From Hallerella sp963652365 (GTDB taxonomy: Bacteria > Fibrobacterota > Fibrobacteria > Fibrobacterales > Fibrobacteraceae): DNA of 64,000 nt. The stretch's first letter is position 1, and every line of letters begins with the position of its first letter. The stretch spans positions 1 through 64,000 of the forward strand of contig CAVJTH010000003.1 in NCBI GenBank assembly GCA_963652365.1, written 5' to 3'. This document shows positions 51,988 through 60,329 of this stretch, one piece after another. Made by a program: the position numbers and the translations under genes. Under the pieces are notes generated by a model. The model ran no database searches. It was not told where the DNA came from and worked only from the letters and a program-made list of their open reading frames with translations.

Positions 51988-53184
51988 ATGAGCTTTTACC
52001 TTGACAATGCGGCGACAACTTTTCCAAAGCCTGGATGTGTCTATCGGTTTATGGACAGTTTTTACCGGGAACATGGCGGAAACGCTGGGCGCGGACAGTA
52101 CAAGTTGGCGGCCCAAGCGTCAAGAATGATTTTTGAAACGCGTTGTTTTATTCAGAAGATTTTGCAATGCCCGAACAAGGACGTGATTTTTGCTCCGAGC
52201 GCGACGATTGCCTTGAACATGGTGATTCAGGGCGTGATTGCTGGATTTTCTGTAAAAGGTCATTTCGACAGGCTCAATGACCGCAATGTTCCGACCGTTT
52301 ACATTTCGCCTTTTGAACACAATTCGGTAACGCGCGTTCTGCACCATTTTGAAAAGGCCGGGAAAATTCAGGTCAAAGAACTTTTTGTTTCTTCTGGTTT
52401 TGAATACGACATCGAAAAGATAAACGCCCAGTTTGTTCAAACGCCTCCAGACCTTGTGATTGTAAGCCACGCAAGCAACGTGATTGGGCTTGTCGCTCCG
52501 GTTTTAGAGCTTTTTAAGGCGGCGAAAAACTTTGGTGCACTTACCGTGACCGACATGGCGCAGACAGCCGGACTCGTTCCCTTGAACGTGGCGAGCGAAC
52601 TACTTGACTTTGCGGTTTTTGCCGGGCACAAGACGCTGTACGGTCCGTTCGGAATCGCAGGATTTGTGAAAAGCAAAAATGTCGCGCTGGAGCCGGTTTT
52701 GTTTGGCGGAACAGGCGTTGAATCGGCAAATCAGGAAATGCCCGAAAGCATTCCGAGCCGCTACGAGATGGGAAGCCAGAACATCTGCGCCGTTGCAGGA
52801 CTTCATGCGGCAGCAGAATGGTTCCTGAAAAATCAGGACGAAATCCGCGCCACCGAAGAAAAAAATCATCGCCGTCTTTTGGAAATTCTGCATCGTTACG
52901 AGTTTGTAAAGATTCTAGGCCCAGCGGACAGATTTTCAGAAAAGACAAAATGCATCGGCGTAGTTTCAACGCTTTTTGACGGCTATGCGGCGGAAGACAT
53001 CGGAAACGTCTTTGACGAGTCGGAAATCGCCGTGCGTACAGGACTTGAATGCTCGCCGCTTGCCCACAAATTTTTGGGAACATTCCCGGCAGGCACAGTG
53101 CGCTTCAGCGTGGGCTATTTTACAAACGACGAGGACTTTTTCGCGCTGGAAAAGGCGATGGGGTATATCGAGGGGAATAGGTGA
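51988..53184 (+). CDS. Cysteine desulfurase, class V aminotransferase (DndA/SufS-like)
   Basis: The 398-residue PLP enzyme begins MSFYLDNAATTFPKP. The PLP lysine is K215 in FAGHKTLYGPFG, and the reactive cysteine is C355 in RTGLECSPLAHKFLG. The segment VRFSVGYFTN closes the fold. It takes sulphur from cysteine as an enzyme persulphide. In Dnd-type systems DndA supplies this sulphur to DndC. I chose the ATG at 51988, since GGAG lies nine bases upstream. A GTG reading at 51967 overlaps the ATPase gene end. GC falls to about 37% in a sampled line, marking a composition break from the preceding gene. Confidence 0.9.
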   Translation: MSFYLDNAATTFPKPGCVYRFMDSFYREHGGNAGRGQYKLAAQASRMIFETRCFIQKILQCPNKDVIFAPSATIALNMVIQGVIAGFSVKGHFDRLNDRNVPTVYISPFEHNSVTRVLHHFEKAGKIQVKELFVSSGFEYDIEKINAQFVQTPPDLVIVSHASNVIGLVAPVLELFKAAKNFGALTVTDMAQTAGLVPLNVASELLDFAVFAGHKTLYGPFGIAGFVKSKNVALEPVLFGGTGVESANQEMPESIPSRYEMGSQNICAVAGLHAAAEWFLKNQDEIRATEEKNHRRLLEILHRYEFVKILGPADRFSEKTKCIGVVSTLFDGYAAEDIGNVFDESEIAVRTGLECSPLAHKFLGTFPAGTVRFSVGYFTNDEDFFALEKAMGYIEGNR

Positions 53185-53195
53185 GGGCCGATAAA

Positions 53196-55445
53196 ATGAA
53201 CTTTGAAAAAGTTGGCATCAAACCGGAATACCGTTCTCCTCAAGATAACGTCGTCCAGGATTTTTACATTCCTGTTCTTGAAAATGCCGTTTCGTACAAG
53301 CGTTCTGTCGGATTTTTTTCTTCATCGGCATTGGTTGAAATTTCAAAGGGAATCTGCTCCCTGGCCAAAAATGGCGGAAAAATCGAACTGGTGGCATCTC
53401 CTTATCTTTCCAGGGAAGACGAAGAGGCGATTCGAAAAGGCTACGAGAACCGCGCAAAAATTATAGAAAACGCGCTCCTTCGTGGATTGAGTGTTGTGTC
53501 AGAAAACTATTTCGAAAAAGAACGGCTGAATCTTCTTGCGAACCTGATTGAATCTGGCGTTCTGAACATAAAAATCGCCTTTACCGAAAATGGTACTTCT
53601 GTCGGAATGTATCATGAAAAGCTCGGTCTTGTCGAAGATGCGGACGGAAACAAAGTCGCTTTTTCGGGCTCGATGAACGAATCAGAAAATGCGTTCACAA
53701 AAAATTACGAGACCGTCGATGTTTTCTGTTCATGGAAAAGCGAGGACGAAAAATCCCGTGTTATTCAGAAAGAAAAGGCGTTTGCCGCAATCTGGGGAAA
53801 CTTTGACGAAAAGCTGAAAGTCCTGCACTTCCCAACAATCGACAAGGCGATTCTAGAAAAATACAAACGAGGCAAGGCGGATTTTGAACTGGACAAGAAG
53901 GAATTTTCAAAAAACAAAACGATCGAGTACAAAACAAGAGACGAAGAAAAACCGCAAGGAGCGGACGGGATTTTGGTTAAGGATAGCGCAGAATACAATA
54001 TTCAAAAAGAAAAAGTACTTCATTTTCCTGACTGGTTAAACCTGCATCCATATCAGCAAGAAGCCATTGATAACTGGGTAAAACAGAATTATATCGGCAT
54101 TTTTGATATGGCGACAGGAACTGGAAAGACCTTGACGGCGATTTCCGCTTTTTACAAACTGTATGAAGACAAGAATGGAGATTTTTGTGCAATTATTTTG
54201 TGTCCGTACATTCACCTTGTGACCCAATGGTGCGAAGATTTAAAAGCGTTTGGAATCAATCCAATAATCGCTTTCGGTTCTTCTCCGCAAAAAGACTGGA
54301 AAAACAAACTAGAGACATCAATCCGAAAGCGGAATCATCATTCGGGAAAGAAAGATTTCTTTTGTCTAATCGCCTCCATAGCAACTTTTAAACGAGCAAC
54401 TATCCAGAATTGCTTAAAAAGACTAAGAAAAGACATTCTGTTGATTGCAGACGAAGCTCATTACTTAGGCGCTTTCGGCTTTACAAAATTTCTTATTCCC
54501 CAGCAATACAAATATCGTTTAGCTCTTTCCGCAACATTAGAGCGCCATTTTGACCTGAAAGAAACACAGAACCTCTATACTTTCTTTGGCAAAAAATGTA
54601 TTGAATATGGATTGTCTCGAGCAATTGACGATGGATATTTAACACCTTACAGATATTATCCCATAATAACCACCTTAAGTTTCGACGAAAAAGAAAAATA
54701 TCTTGAATTATCCGAATCAATCAGCCGAGAGATTAGAATAGATAAAGAAGGAACAAGAACTCTTTCCGAAAAAGGCAAGTTACTTTGTATTTTGCGTTCT
54801 CGCATAATTGCCGGTTCAAAATCAAAATTAACGGCACTTATCGAAAACATTGAACCTTATAAAGATCAATCCAATATCCTTATCTATTGCGGAGCAACTA
54901 AGTACAACGCCGATGAATACGAACAGGAAGACAACGAAGCAATTCGGCAAATAGATGAAATCGTACTCCAACTTCATAGAAAATACAAAATGAAAATTTC
55001 CAAATTCATCGCCGAGAAATCATCAGAAGAAAGAGAATCTATCATCGACAGTTTTAAAAAAGAACAAATACAGGCTATCGCCGCAATCAAATGTCTAGAC
55101 GAAGGCGTTAACATTCCTTCCATAAAAACAGCTTTCATCTTGGCGAGCTCAACCAATCCAAAAGAATACATACAAAGAAGAGGGCGTGTTTTACGGCGAA
55201 GCAAAGGGAAAGCTTTTGCTGAAATTTATGATTTCATCTGCCTGCCAGATGACTTTGATACTCTCAAAAGTAAAGATTCTTTTGAACTCGAAAAGTTCAA
55301 TACCTTGGTTTCAAACGAAGTCTTGCGAATCATCGAATTTGCAACACTGTCAACAAATCCTGAACTCGGTGAAAACTTGGCGTTTGAATTGAAACAAATC
55401 TTTAATCTTAACCTAAATCACCAGGAGCGTGAATATGATAGATGA
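53196..55445 (+). CDS. Phospholipase-D-like / DEAD-box helicase fusion, 749 aa
   Basis: The N-terminal 250 residues are a PLD-superfamily domain with one HKD-type motif (H140, K142 in GMYHEKLGLVEDADGN, then FSGSMNESENAF). The C-terminal part is a superfamily 2 helicase: Q-like YQQEAIDNW, Walker A MATGTGKT (305-312), DEAH at 419-422, SAT in LALSATLE, and motif VI YIQRRGRVLRRS. PLD-helicase fusions occur in several anti-phage loci, where the PLD half may be a nuclease. I chose the ATG at 53196; GAGG lies about 11 bases upstream. A GTG at 53181 is possible. The sequence is markedly AT-rich. Confidence 0.85.
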   Translation: MNFEKVGIKPEYRSPQDNVVQDFYIPVLENAVSYKRSVGFFSSSALVEISKGICSLAKNGGKIELVASPYLSREDEEAIRKGYENRAKIIENALLRGLSVVSENYFEKERLNLLANLIESGVLNIKIAFTENGTSVGMYHEKLGLVEDADGNKVAFSGSMNESENAFTKNYETVDVFCSWKSEDEKSRVIQKEKAFAAIWGNFDEKLKVLHFPTIDKAILEKYKRGKADFELDKKEFSKNKTIEYKTRDEEKPQGADGILVKDSAEYNIQKEKVLHFPDWLNLHPYQQEAIDNWVKQNYIGIFDMATGTGKTLTAISAFYKLYEDKNGDFCAIILCPYIHLVTQWCEDLKAFGINPIIAFGSSPQKDWKNKLETSIRKRNHHSGKKDFFCLIASIATFKRATIQNCLKRLRKDILLIADEAHYLGAFGFTKFLIPQQYKYRLALSATLERHFDLKETQNLYTFFGKKCIEYGLSRAIDDGYLTPYRYYPIITTLSFDEKEKYLELSESISREIRIDKEGTRTLSEKGKLLCILRSRIIAGSKSKLTALIENIEPYKDQSNILIYCGATKYNADEYEQEDNEAIRQIDEIVLQLHRKYKMKISKFIAEKSSEERESIIDSFKKEQIQAIAAIKCLDEGVNIPSIKTAFILASSTNPKEYIQRRGRVLRRSKGKAFAEIYDFICLPDDFDTLKSKDSFELEKFNTLVSNEVLRIIEFATLSTNPELGENLAFELKQIFNLNLNHQEREYDR

Positions 55446-55587
55446 TACAATTCTTTCCCCCGAACAATATCAAAATCTATTTAATCAAATAGAACGGGAA
55501 GAACGCAAGAATTTTAAAGAAAAAAGGAAATCAAGCGATCAGATGCAACAATCCATTCAATCGCTCATTGAAAATTTTTTGAAATAG
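55435..55587 (+). CDS. Small protein, 50 aa, in the defence operon
   Basis: The frame encodes MIDDTILSPEQYQNLFNQIE, then a lysine/arginine-rich stretch, and ends SIQSLIENFLK. AGGAG lies nine bases before the ATG, and the start overlaps the helicase stop by 11 bases. The stop is 15 bases before the DndD-like gene. It is predicted helical and amphipathic with a basic centre. No family is recognised. The exact spacing and ribosome site suggest a real product, perhaps a small subunit or antitoxin-like partner of the ATPase. Confidence 0.6.
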   Translation: MIDDTILSPEQYQNLFNQIEREERKNFKEKRKSSDQMQQSIQSLIENFLK

Positions 55588-55602
55588 GATAGGAGAAGTT
55601 TT

Positions 55603-57564
55603 ATGCAGATCGAAAGAATTGCCATTGAAAATTTCCGTCAATTTGTCGGCAAACAAGAAATTCTCTTTCCCAAGGAGGATGCCAATCGTAATGTAACCCT
55701 AGTCATAGGAGAAAACGGCAGCGGAAAAACAACTCTTTGCCAAGCATTTCTTTGGTGCCTTTACGGGGAAATTCCAGGATTTAAAAAGAAAGAAGACTTG
55801 CTTTCCGAAACACGGCAAAATGAACCTTATTCGAAAATGGAAATTTCCATTGAAATAATTCATGACAACGAGTCTTTTACAATGACTCGAACCCATGCAT
55901 ACCAGTATAAGCGTCAGGTCACATCGCGAGCAACTCTAAATTTTACAGAAAACGGAGAGACCAAAACTGAAGCAAACGACAAAGCAACAGAACATATAAA
56001 ACGAATCTTACCACAAGAACTGTCTAGCTATTTTTTCTTGAGCGGAGAAAAAATAGACTCCATGTCCGATGAAATTAAAGCAGGAAAAACCAAAAGTTTT
56101 TCTGCAGCCGTAAACGACTTACTAGGTCTAGAATACTATAAAAAAGCGAAAGCTCATTTAAAATCCATCATAAAAGACTACGAAAGCAAAGATATTCCTA
56201 ATGATAGCATGGTAACTTCCATTCAAGAAAAGCTTCATACTGTCCGTGAAAAGCTAAAGGAGATAAATTCGGAGATTGAACAAAAAAAACGCAGCAGGGA
56301 CGACGTCTCTGAAAAAATCATCAACTTAAAAGCCCAACTGAAAGGGATCTCTTCATCTAAGAAAATCCAGGAAAAAATCGAGAAATTGGATAAGGAACTA
56401 AAAGAAAACAAGGAAAAGCAAAATCGAAAAGCAACTCTTGCGATTGAAAACTTTTCCGGTTCAAATAATTCAATGGGAAAAGCTCCTTATTATTTTGCCC
56501 AAAGCATATTTGAGCACATAAAGAAAACTTTGGATGAAATCCTCGATATTCCACAACAAGATGTACCAGAAAAATTACATGCCGATCTAATTGACTGGAT
56601 TGAAAATCATCATCGATGCATTTGCGGAGAGGAAATTTACGAAGGAAACACCAAATACGAAAATCTTGAACGTTACCGAAAAATTGTACCTCCAGAATCC
56701 ATTAGTACGTTAGTGAAGCAAGAAGGACAAAGAATCCTAGAATGTTTTCGTTTCGGAAAAGAGCTATCCAAAACTTTTGAATATACATATACCGATTTAA
56801 TCGATTTAGAAAATAATTTCGATGAACAAAGAGAAGAAATCGATCAACTTAAAGAAGAATTGCGAAATTTGACCGACACTTCCAAAATCCAGGAAGAACT
56901 TGACTATTACCAAAGCCAAGATACTACAATTCAAGATAAAATAGATGGATTGATAGAAAATAAGATCAAGCAGGAAACAACAGAAAAAAAATACCAAGAG
57001 GAACATGATTCAGCCTTGCAAAAAAGCAAAGAAGGTTTATTCATCAAAAAATGCAAAGACGTCACCCAAGCACTACTTAGAGATTTCGAACAAAAACTTC
57101 AAGAATCAGAGGACAAAAAAAGGGAGCAGTTAACGGATGCGACAAAAAAAGCTTTCCAGGAAATTTACGGGAATGCATTTTCCATTGAAATTGATAAAAA
57201 ATATGGAATTGCAACAAGCAACGACTTAGAGAAATCTACCGGACAGGGTATGTGTGTCATATTCGCCTTTCTAGCAGGACTTCTTGACGTTATTAAAAGC
57301 AGCAGGAATAGCGAAGCTACGGATAAAAATTCCCAGCTAGAGTCTTATCCTCTCATTTTTGACGCCCCATTCTCTGCTCTCGATGAAGCAAGAATTTCTT
57401 CCGTTTGTTCCGTATTGCCTAAAGTCTCTTCCCAAATAATCATATTCATCAAGGATACAGATGGAAATATCGCAAAAAAGGAACTTCAAGATAGAATTGG
57501 AAAAAGCTACATCTTGAAAAAGAAAAATGGACAAGACAACTATACGGAGATTAAACCAGAATAA
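55603..57564 (+). CDS. DndD-like SMC/Rad50-type ATPase
   Basis: The 653-residue protein has Walker A VIGENGSGKTTLCQ (G36-T43) after IAIENFRQFVG, long coiled coils around a central CxC (C339, C341 in HHRCICGEE), and then a D-loop/Walker B YPLIFDAPFSALDE (D587). The CxC could act as a single zinc-hook pair. DndD belongs to this class and is thought to nick or remodel DNA during phosphorothioation. Rad50- or RecN-like defence ATPases are possible alternatives. AGGAG precedes the ATG. The AT-rich composition is shared with its neighbours. Confidence 0.82.
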   Translation: MQIERIAIENFRQFVGKQEILFPKEDANRNVTLVIGENGSGKTTLCQAFLWCLYGEIPGFKKKEDLLSETRQNEPYSKMEISIEIIHDNESFTMTRTHAYQYKRQVTSRATLNFTENGETKTEANDKATEHIKRILPQELSSYFFLSGEKIDSMSDEIKAGKTKSFSAAVNDLLGLEYYKKAKAHLKSIIKDYESKDIPNDSMVTSIQEKLHTVREKLKEINSEIEQKKRSRDDVSEKIINLKAQLKGISSSKKIQEKIEKLDKELKENKEKQNRKATLAIENFSGSNNSMGKAPYYFAQSIFEHIKKTLDEILDIPQQDVPEKLHADLIDWIENHHRCICGEEIYEGNTKYENLERYRKIVPPESISTLVKQEGQRILECFRFGKELSKTFEYTYTDLIDLENNFDEQREEIDQLKEELRNLTDTSKIQEELDYYQSQDTTIQDKIDGLIENKIKQETTEKKYQEEHDSALQKSKEGLFIKKCKDVTQALLRDFEQKLQESEDKKREQLTDATKKAFQEIYGNAFSIEIDKKYGIATSNDLEKSTGQGMCVIFAFLAGLLDVIKSSRNSEATDKNSQLESYPLIFDAPFSALDEARISSVCSVLPKVSSQIIIFIKDTDGNIAKKELQDRIGKSYILKKKNGQDNYTEIKPE

Positions 57565-57579
57565 TCCAAGGAGTATTCT

Positions 57580-58104
57580 ATGAAAAGAAAAAAGAATTCA
57601 AGCATTTTTATGCAGCTATTCCAAATAAAAGGCAGACACGCCGAAATGATTCGGAATTTAGCAAACGTTTTATCTTGTAGAAATCTAGACATTTTTTATC
57701 TAGCGATAGTCCTAGGAATTGAATACAAGCGCAGCGCAGACATAGATTTGAATACTGAAAAAGTTCAACCAGCAAAAATCGATTCCGAACAAATGATTAG
57801 CCATAATGACGACATTCAGTTTTTTTACAGAATGGTGATGCTGGCCGATAAAGATTATTGCCCTTCTGCACAAGCAAGGATGGACAAAGCTTTTCGGGAC
57901 GACATACAAACAAAAGACGATGACGAGAAGCACTTCATAAAAGTCATGCTCGGTGGATTGGAGTTTTTAAACGAAAAAATAAAACTTACCACAACCCCGG
58001 ATAAAAAAGGGCTTTTCTATTATCTATACGATATGATAGAAGAATTCAAAAACAAACATCCAAACATAACCGAGGATTCCTTTATTTCTAAACAAGAAAT
58101 TTAA
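57580..58104 (+). CDS. Helical protein, 174 aa, possible DndE-like partner
   Basis: The 174-residue, mostly helical protein starts with a basic tail (MKRKKNSSIF) and includes RHAEMIRNLANVLSCRNLDI followed by FYLAIVLGIEYKRSADID. The spacing loosely resembles DndE, a small nucleic-acid-binding partner of DndD, but it is longer than DndE (110-130 aa) and no diagnostic motif is seen. AAGGAG precedes the ATG, 15 bases after the DndD-like stop. As the last gene of the operon, its position supports a partner role for the ATPase. The DndE assignment is tentative. Confidence 0.65.
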   Translation: MKRKKNSSIFMQLFQIKGRHAEMIRNLANVLSCRNLDIFYLAIVLGIEYKRSADIDLNTEKVQPAKIDSEQMISHNDDIQFFYRMVMLADKDYCPSAQARMDKAFRDDIQTKDDDEKHFIKVMLGGLEFLNEKIKLTTTPDKKGLFYYLYDMIEEFKNKHPNITEDSFISKQEI

Positions 58105-58119
58105 ATCCACGCCACACAA

Positions 58120-58146
58120 GCACTTTAGGCCAAAAATCTAAAGTGC
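58120..58146. terminator. Hairpin between the converging operon and the DUF262 gene
   Basis: GCACTTTAG (58120-58128) pairs perfectly with CTAAAGTGC (58138-58146) around a nine-base loop. No long T-run is present in either direction. It lies 15 bases after the 174-aa gene and 13 bases beyond the end of the opposite-strand fragment, so it may serve both. Confidence 0.55.
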
Positions 58147-58159
58147 CTATTCTTCATTT

Positions 58160-58387
58160 TCACCCCTGCCCCATCAAATCTTCAAGCCTGGTCCCGTCAT
58201 ATTCAAAGTATTGAGAACCGCGGTACGCTTCCGACGGAGTCGCCTTGCCAAGGCGTCGTTTCAATTCCGCGGTCAATGCCGAAAGCCTCCAGATTCTGTC
58301 TTCGAATTCCACTTCGTTGTCAGAAACGACTCTTGCCACATAGGACGGATTTTCCACAAAGCGAATTTCTTCCCCGACAAGCCCCAA
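58160..58387 (-). pseudogene. Detached C-terminal module of the DUF262 protein (frameshifted)
   Basis: The frame reads ...LGLVGEEIRFVENPSYVARV, then EFEDRIWRLSALTAELKRRL and ends with YFEYDGTRLEDLMG. The order 'GxxIxFxxNPxxxARVxxDxxVxFxxxxWxLSxLT...YxGxxxxxYxGxxLxDL' is the short beta-rich module commonly found at the C-terminus of DUF262/DUF1524 proteins. It lies one reading frame off and immediately after the DUF262 gene stop. The frame is open back to about 58455, with no ATG and only a TTG at 58387. It is therefore most likely the severed tail of that gene. Confidence 0.55.
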
Positions 58388-58433
58388 GAATTCAAAGGAA
58401 AGCCCCCGCGGCTTTCGGGAAAAATCGGTAGCT

Positions 58434-60146
58434 TTACACGGAAGGCACAGGCAGCACTTCGTTTACGAGATAGCCGACAATCCGAACGGTGCGCTTCTTG
58501 ATGGTCTCCGCATTCCACCTGTCGCAATTCGTGATATCCGTCTTCGCAATCTGAAGCCCGGCGCGATTTTCATAGATTTCCTTCTTCTCCCGAAAGGACT
58601 TGTTTCCCAGGAATTGGTTGTGGCGGATAAGCGTCAGGTTTCCTATCGTGTTGCAAAGTTCCTCGTGAATTTTTTCCGCGTCTTCTCCCAGTTCCGCTTT
58701 CCATGCGCCGTTAAGGGTCTGCGGCATAATGTGCTCCACTTGCAAGTTGGGATCGCGTAAATCGGGGCGGCTTTTCGTCAAGCGTTCTTCGACAAGCGCC
58801 AAGATGAACTTTTTGTAGGCAAAGTTATAGAAGTTGGCAGTCATTAAATGAGCCGCGACTTCGGCATTGGAGGGAACACGCAAATTATACTGTTGCTTGA
58901 TTAAAATTTCGAACATTTTCTGCCGCTTGTCCGAACTGATTTTCAGACTGTCAAAATGCCTGACAAGTTCCGGGAACGCCTTGTTCGCCGCAGCCGAAAG
59001 TCCCAAAATCCGTAGCCGAACGATGTAAATGCGAAACGCCTCCAGGATTTCGGACAGTTCAAGATCGGTAAAGCATCCCTTGTCGCGCTGTTCCAGAAGT
59101 CCGAGCAGAAACGAGTTGGCGACAGAAGCCTGCATATGGCGAAGATCGCCCAGCTTCGCCCCAACATCCTTGTGGGCGGACTTCGTTTCGGAAACAACCT
59201 CCGCATACAGCGGCGCCAAGCGCGAAAAGTCCGCCAGAATATCCTCCGCCTTGATGCCATTGCCTTTCACGTAATCCTTGAACACCCGATACAAATCCTT
59301 GGCGTTATTCTGAGTCGCCTTTTTCTGCGCACGGCCAGTCCGCAACTGGATAAAGTCGCGAATGAAATTGTCAATGTTTCCGGGAATCGCCATTTCAATT
59401 TCCAGCCAGAAGCTCCTATACAGCCGATCCTGTTCGCTCGGGTTCTTCCCCATCAGGAGGTAATTCCGCACCAAGTCCGAAAGCGAAAGCGGTTTTCCGA
59501 GCGAGTTCATCGATTCAAAGATTTCCTGCGGATTTTCCCATGGGTTCTTGGTTTCAAGCTCCACGGCAACCACGCTGAACTGGGCAATACCCCAGTCGAT
59601 GAGCTTTGTCAAGTCGGTGTCCGCCATCTTGTGGGCGTTCAGCTTTCTCTTGAAGAAGCTGTAATTCCGATAGACCGCAGTATTCCCGTCCCTGCTTTCC
59701 AGCTTCTGCCCGAGCACAAGCCTTTTATAGGCGGGCCAGTCCGACTCGACCTGTTTCAGCTTGATCTTGTATTCTTCGTTTTCGCCCGAGACCTTGTCGT
59801 TTTTCAAGTAGGAGCCGTCTATCGAGTCTTTCGCACGGGAATCGTTCAACAAATCGCGCATCGCTATCAAAAAGAGCATCGTCGTCGTTACGCGCTGCTG
59901 CCCATCAATCAGCACCAGCTGCGTCGGCTGTCCAAAAACCGGTTCCGACTGAAAATAGGTCAGAGTTCCAAAGAAATGTTCCGTCTTGATTCCTTCCCTG
60001 TTCTTCTTGTAAGTGGAAAGGACATCGTCCCAAAACGCGGAGCACTGGGACTCGTCCCATTCGTAATTTCTCTGGTAAGGCGGGATAAAGAAGGTGACGC
60101 TGTAATTGGACAAAAGTGAGAGTAGTTTCTGTTCCTGCGAACGCAT
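58434..60146 (-). CDS. DUF262/DUF1524 protein, GmrSD/SspE-like restriction effector
   Basis: The N-terminal DUF262 domain has the FIPPYQRNYEWDESQ motif, VLIDGQQRVTTTML (D81-R85; ParB/Srx-like NTPase signature) and FESMNSLGKPLSLSDL. The C-terminal DUF1524 domain has HNH residues in LQVEHIMPQTL (E471, H472) and NTIGNLTLIRHNQFLGNKSF. GmrSD cuts modified DNA. SspE, with the same architecture, senses phosphorothioates and nicks DNA. I chose the ATG at 60146 because GAGGA lies five bases before it. The protein stops (570 aa) just before a usual C-terminal module, which continues in another frame (58160-58387). It faces the end of the sulphur-modification operon. Confidence 0.87.
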   Translation of the reverse strand: MRSQEQKLLSLLSNYSVTFFIPPYQRNYEWDESQCSAFWDDVLSTYKKNREGIKTEHFFGTLTYFQSEPVFGQPTQLVLIDGQQRVTTTMLFLIAMRDLLNDSRAKDSIDGSYLKNDKVSGENEEYKIKLKQVESDWPAYKRLVLGQKLESRDGNTAVYRNYSFFKRKLNAHKMADTDLTKLIDWGIAQFSVVAVELETKNPWENPQEIFESMNSLGKPLSLSDLVRNYLLMGKNPSEQDRLYRSFWLEIEMAIPGNIDNFIRDFIQLRTGRAQKKATQNNAKDLYRVFKDYVKGNGIKAEDILADFSRLAPLYAEVVSETKSAHKDVGAKLGDLRHMQASVANSFLLGLLEQRDKGCFTDLELSEILEAFRIYIVRLRILGLSAAANKAFPELVRHFDSLKISSDKRQKMFEILIKQQYNLRVPSNAEVAAHLMTANFYNFAYKKFILALVEERLTKSRPDLRDPNLQVEHIMPQTLNGAWKAELGEDAEKIHEELCNTIGNLTLIRHNQFLGNKSFREKKEIYENRAGLQIAKTDITNCDRWNAETIKKRTVRIVGYLVNEVLPVPSV

Positions 60147-60329
60147 AAGATTCCTCGATGGGCGACAGGCTCGATAGCCTTGGTTTGCCATTTCGGAGAC
60201 AATATAAAAATACGAAAAAAAAAACAAGAGTAAAATCTAGAATTTCCTTGGATTCCTCTCCGAATCGCTCCCAGGTACTCGCACAGGAAATGTCGCCATT
60301 GCGTTAGGCGAAGTATTTTTCCAGTCACA

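Noticed and set aside
44563..58104. Calling the island a BREX system because of the BrxC-like ATPase and PAPS-reductase (type 4 marker)
   Set aside because: No PglZ phosphatase, BrxL protease or methyltransferase gene is present, while the DndA, DndD and DUF4007 genes point to sulphur modification. A hybrid description is more honest.
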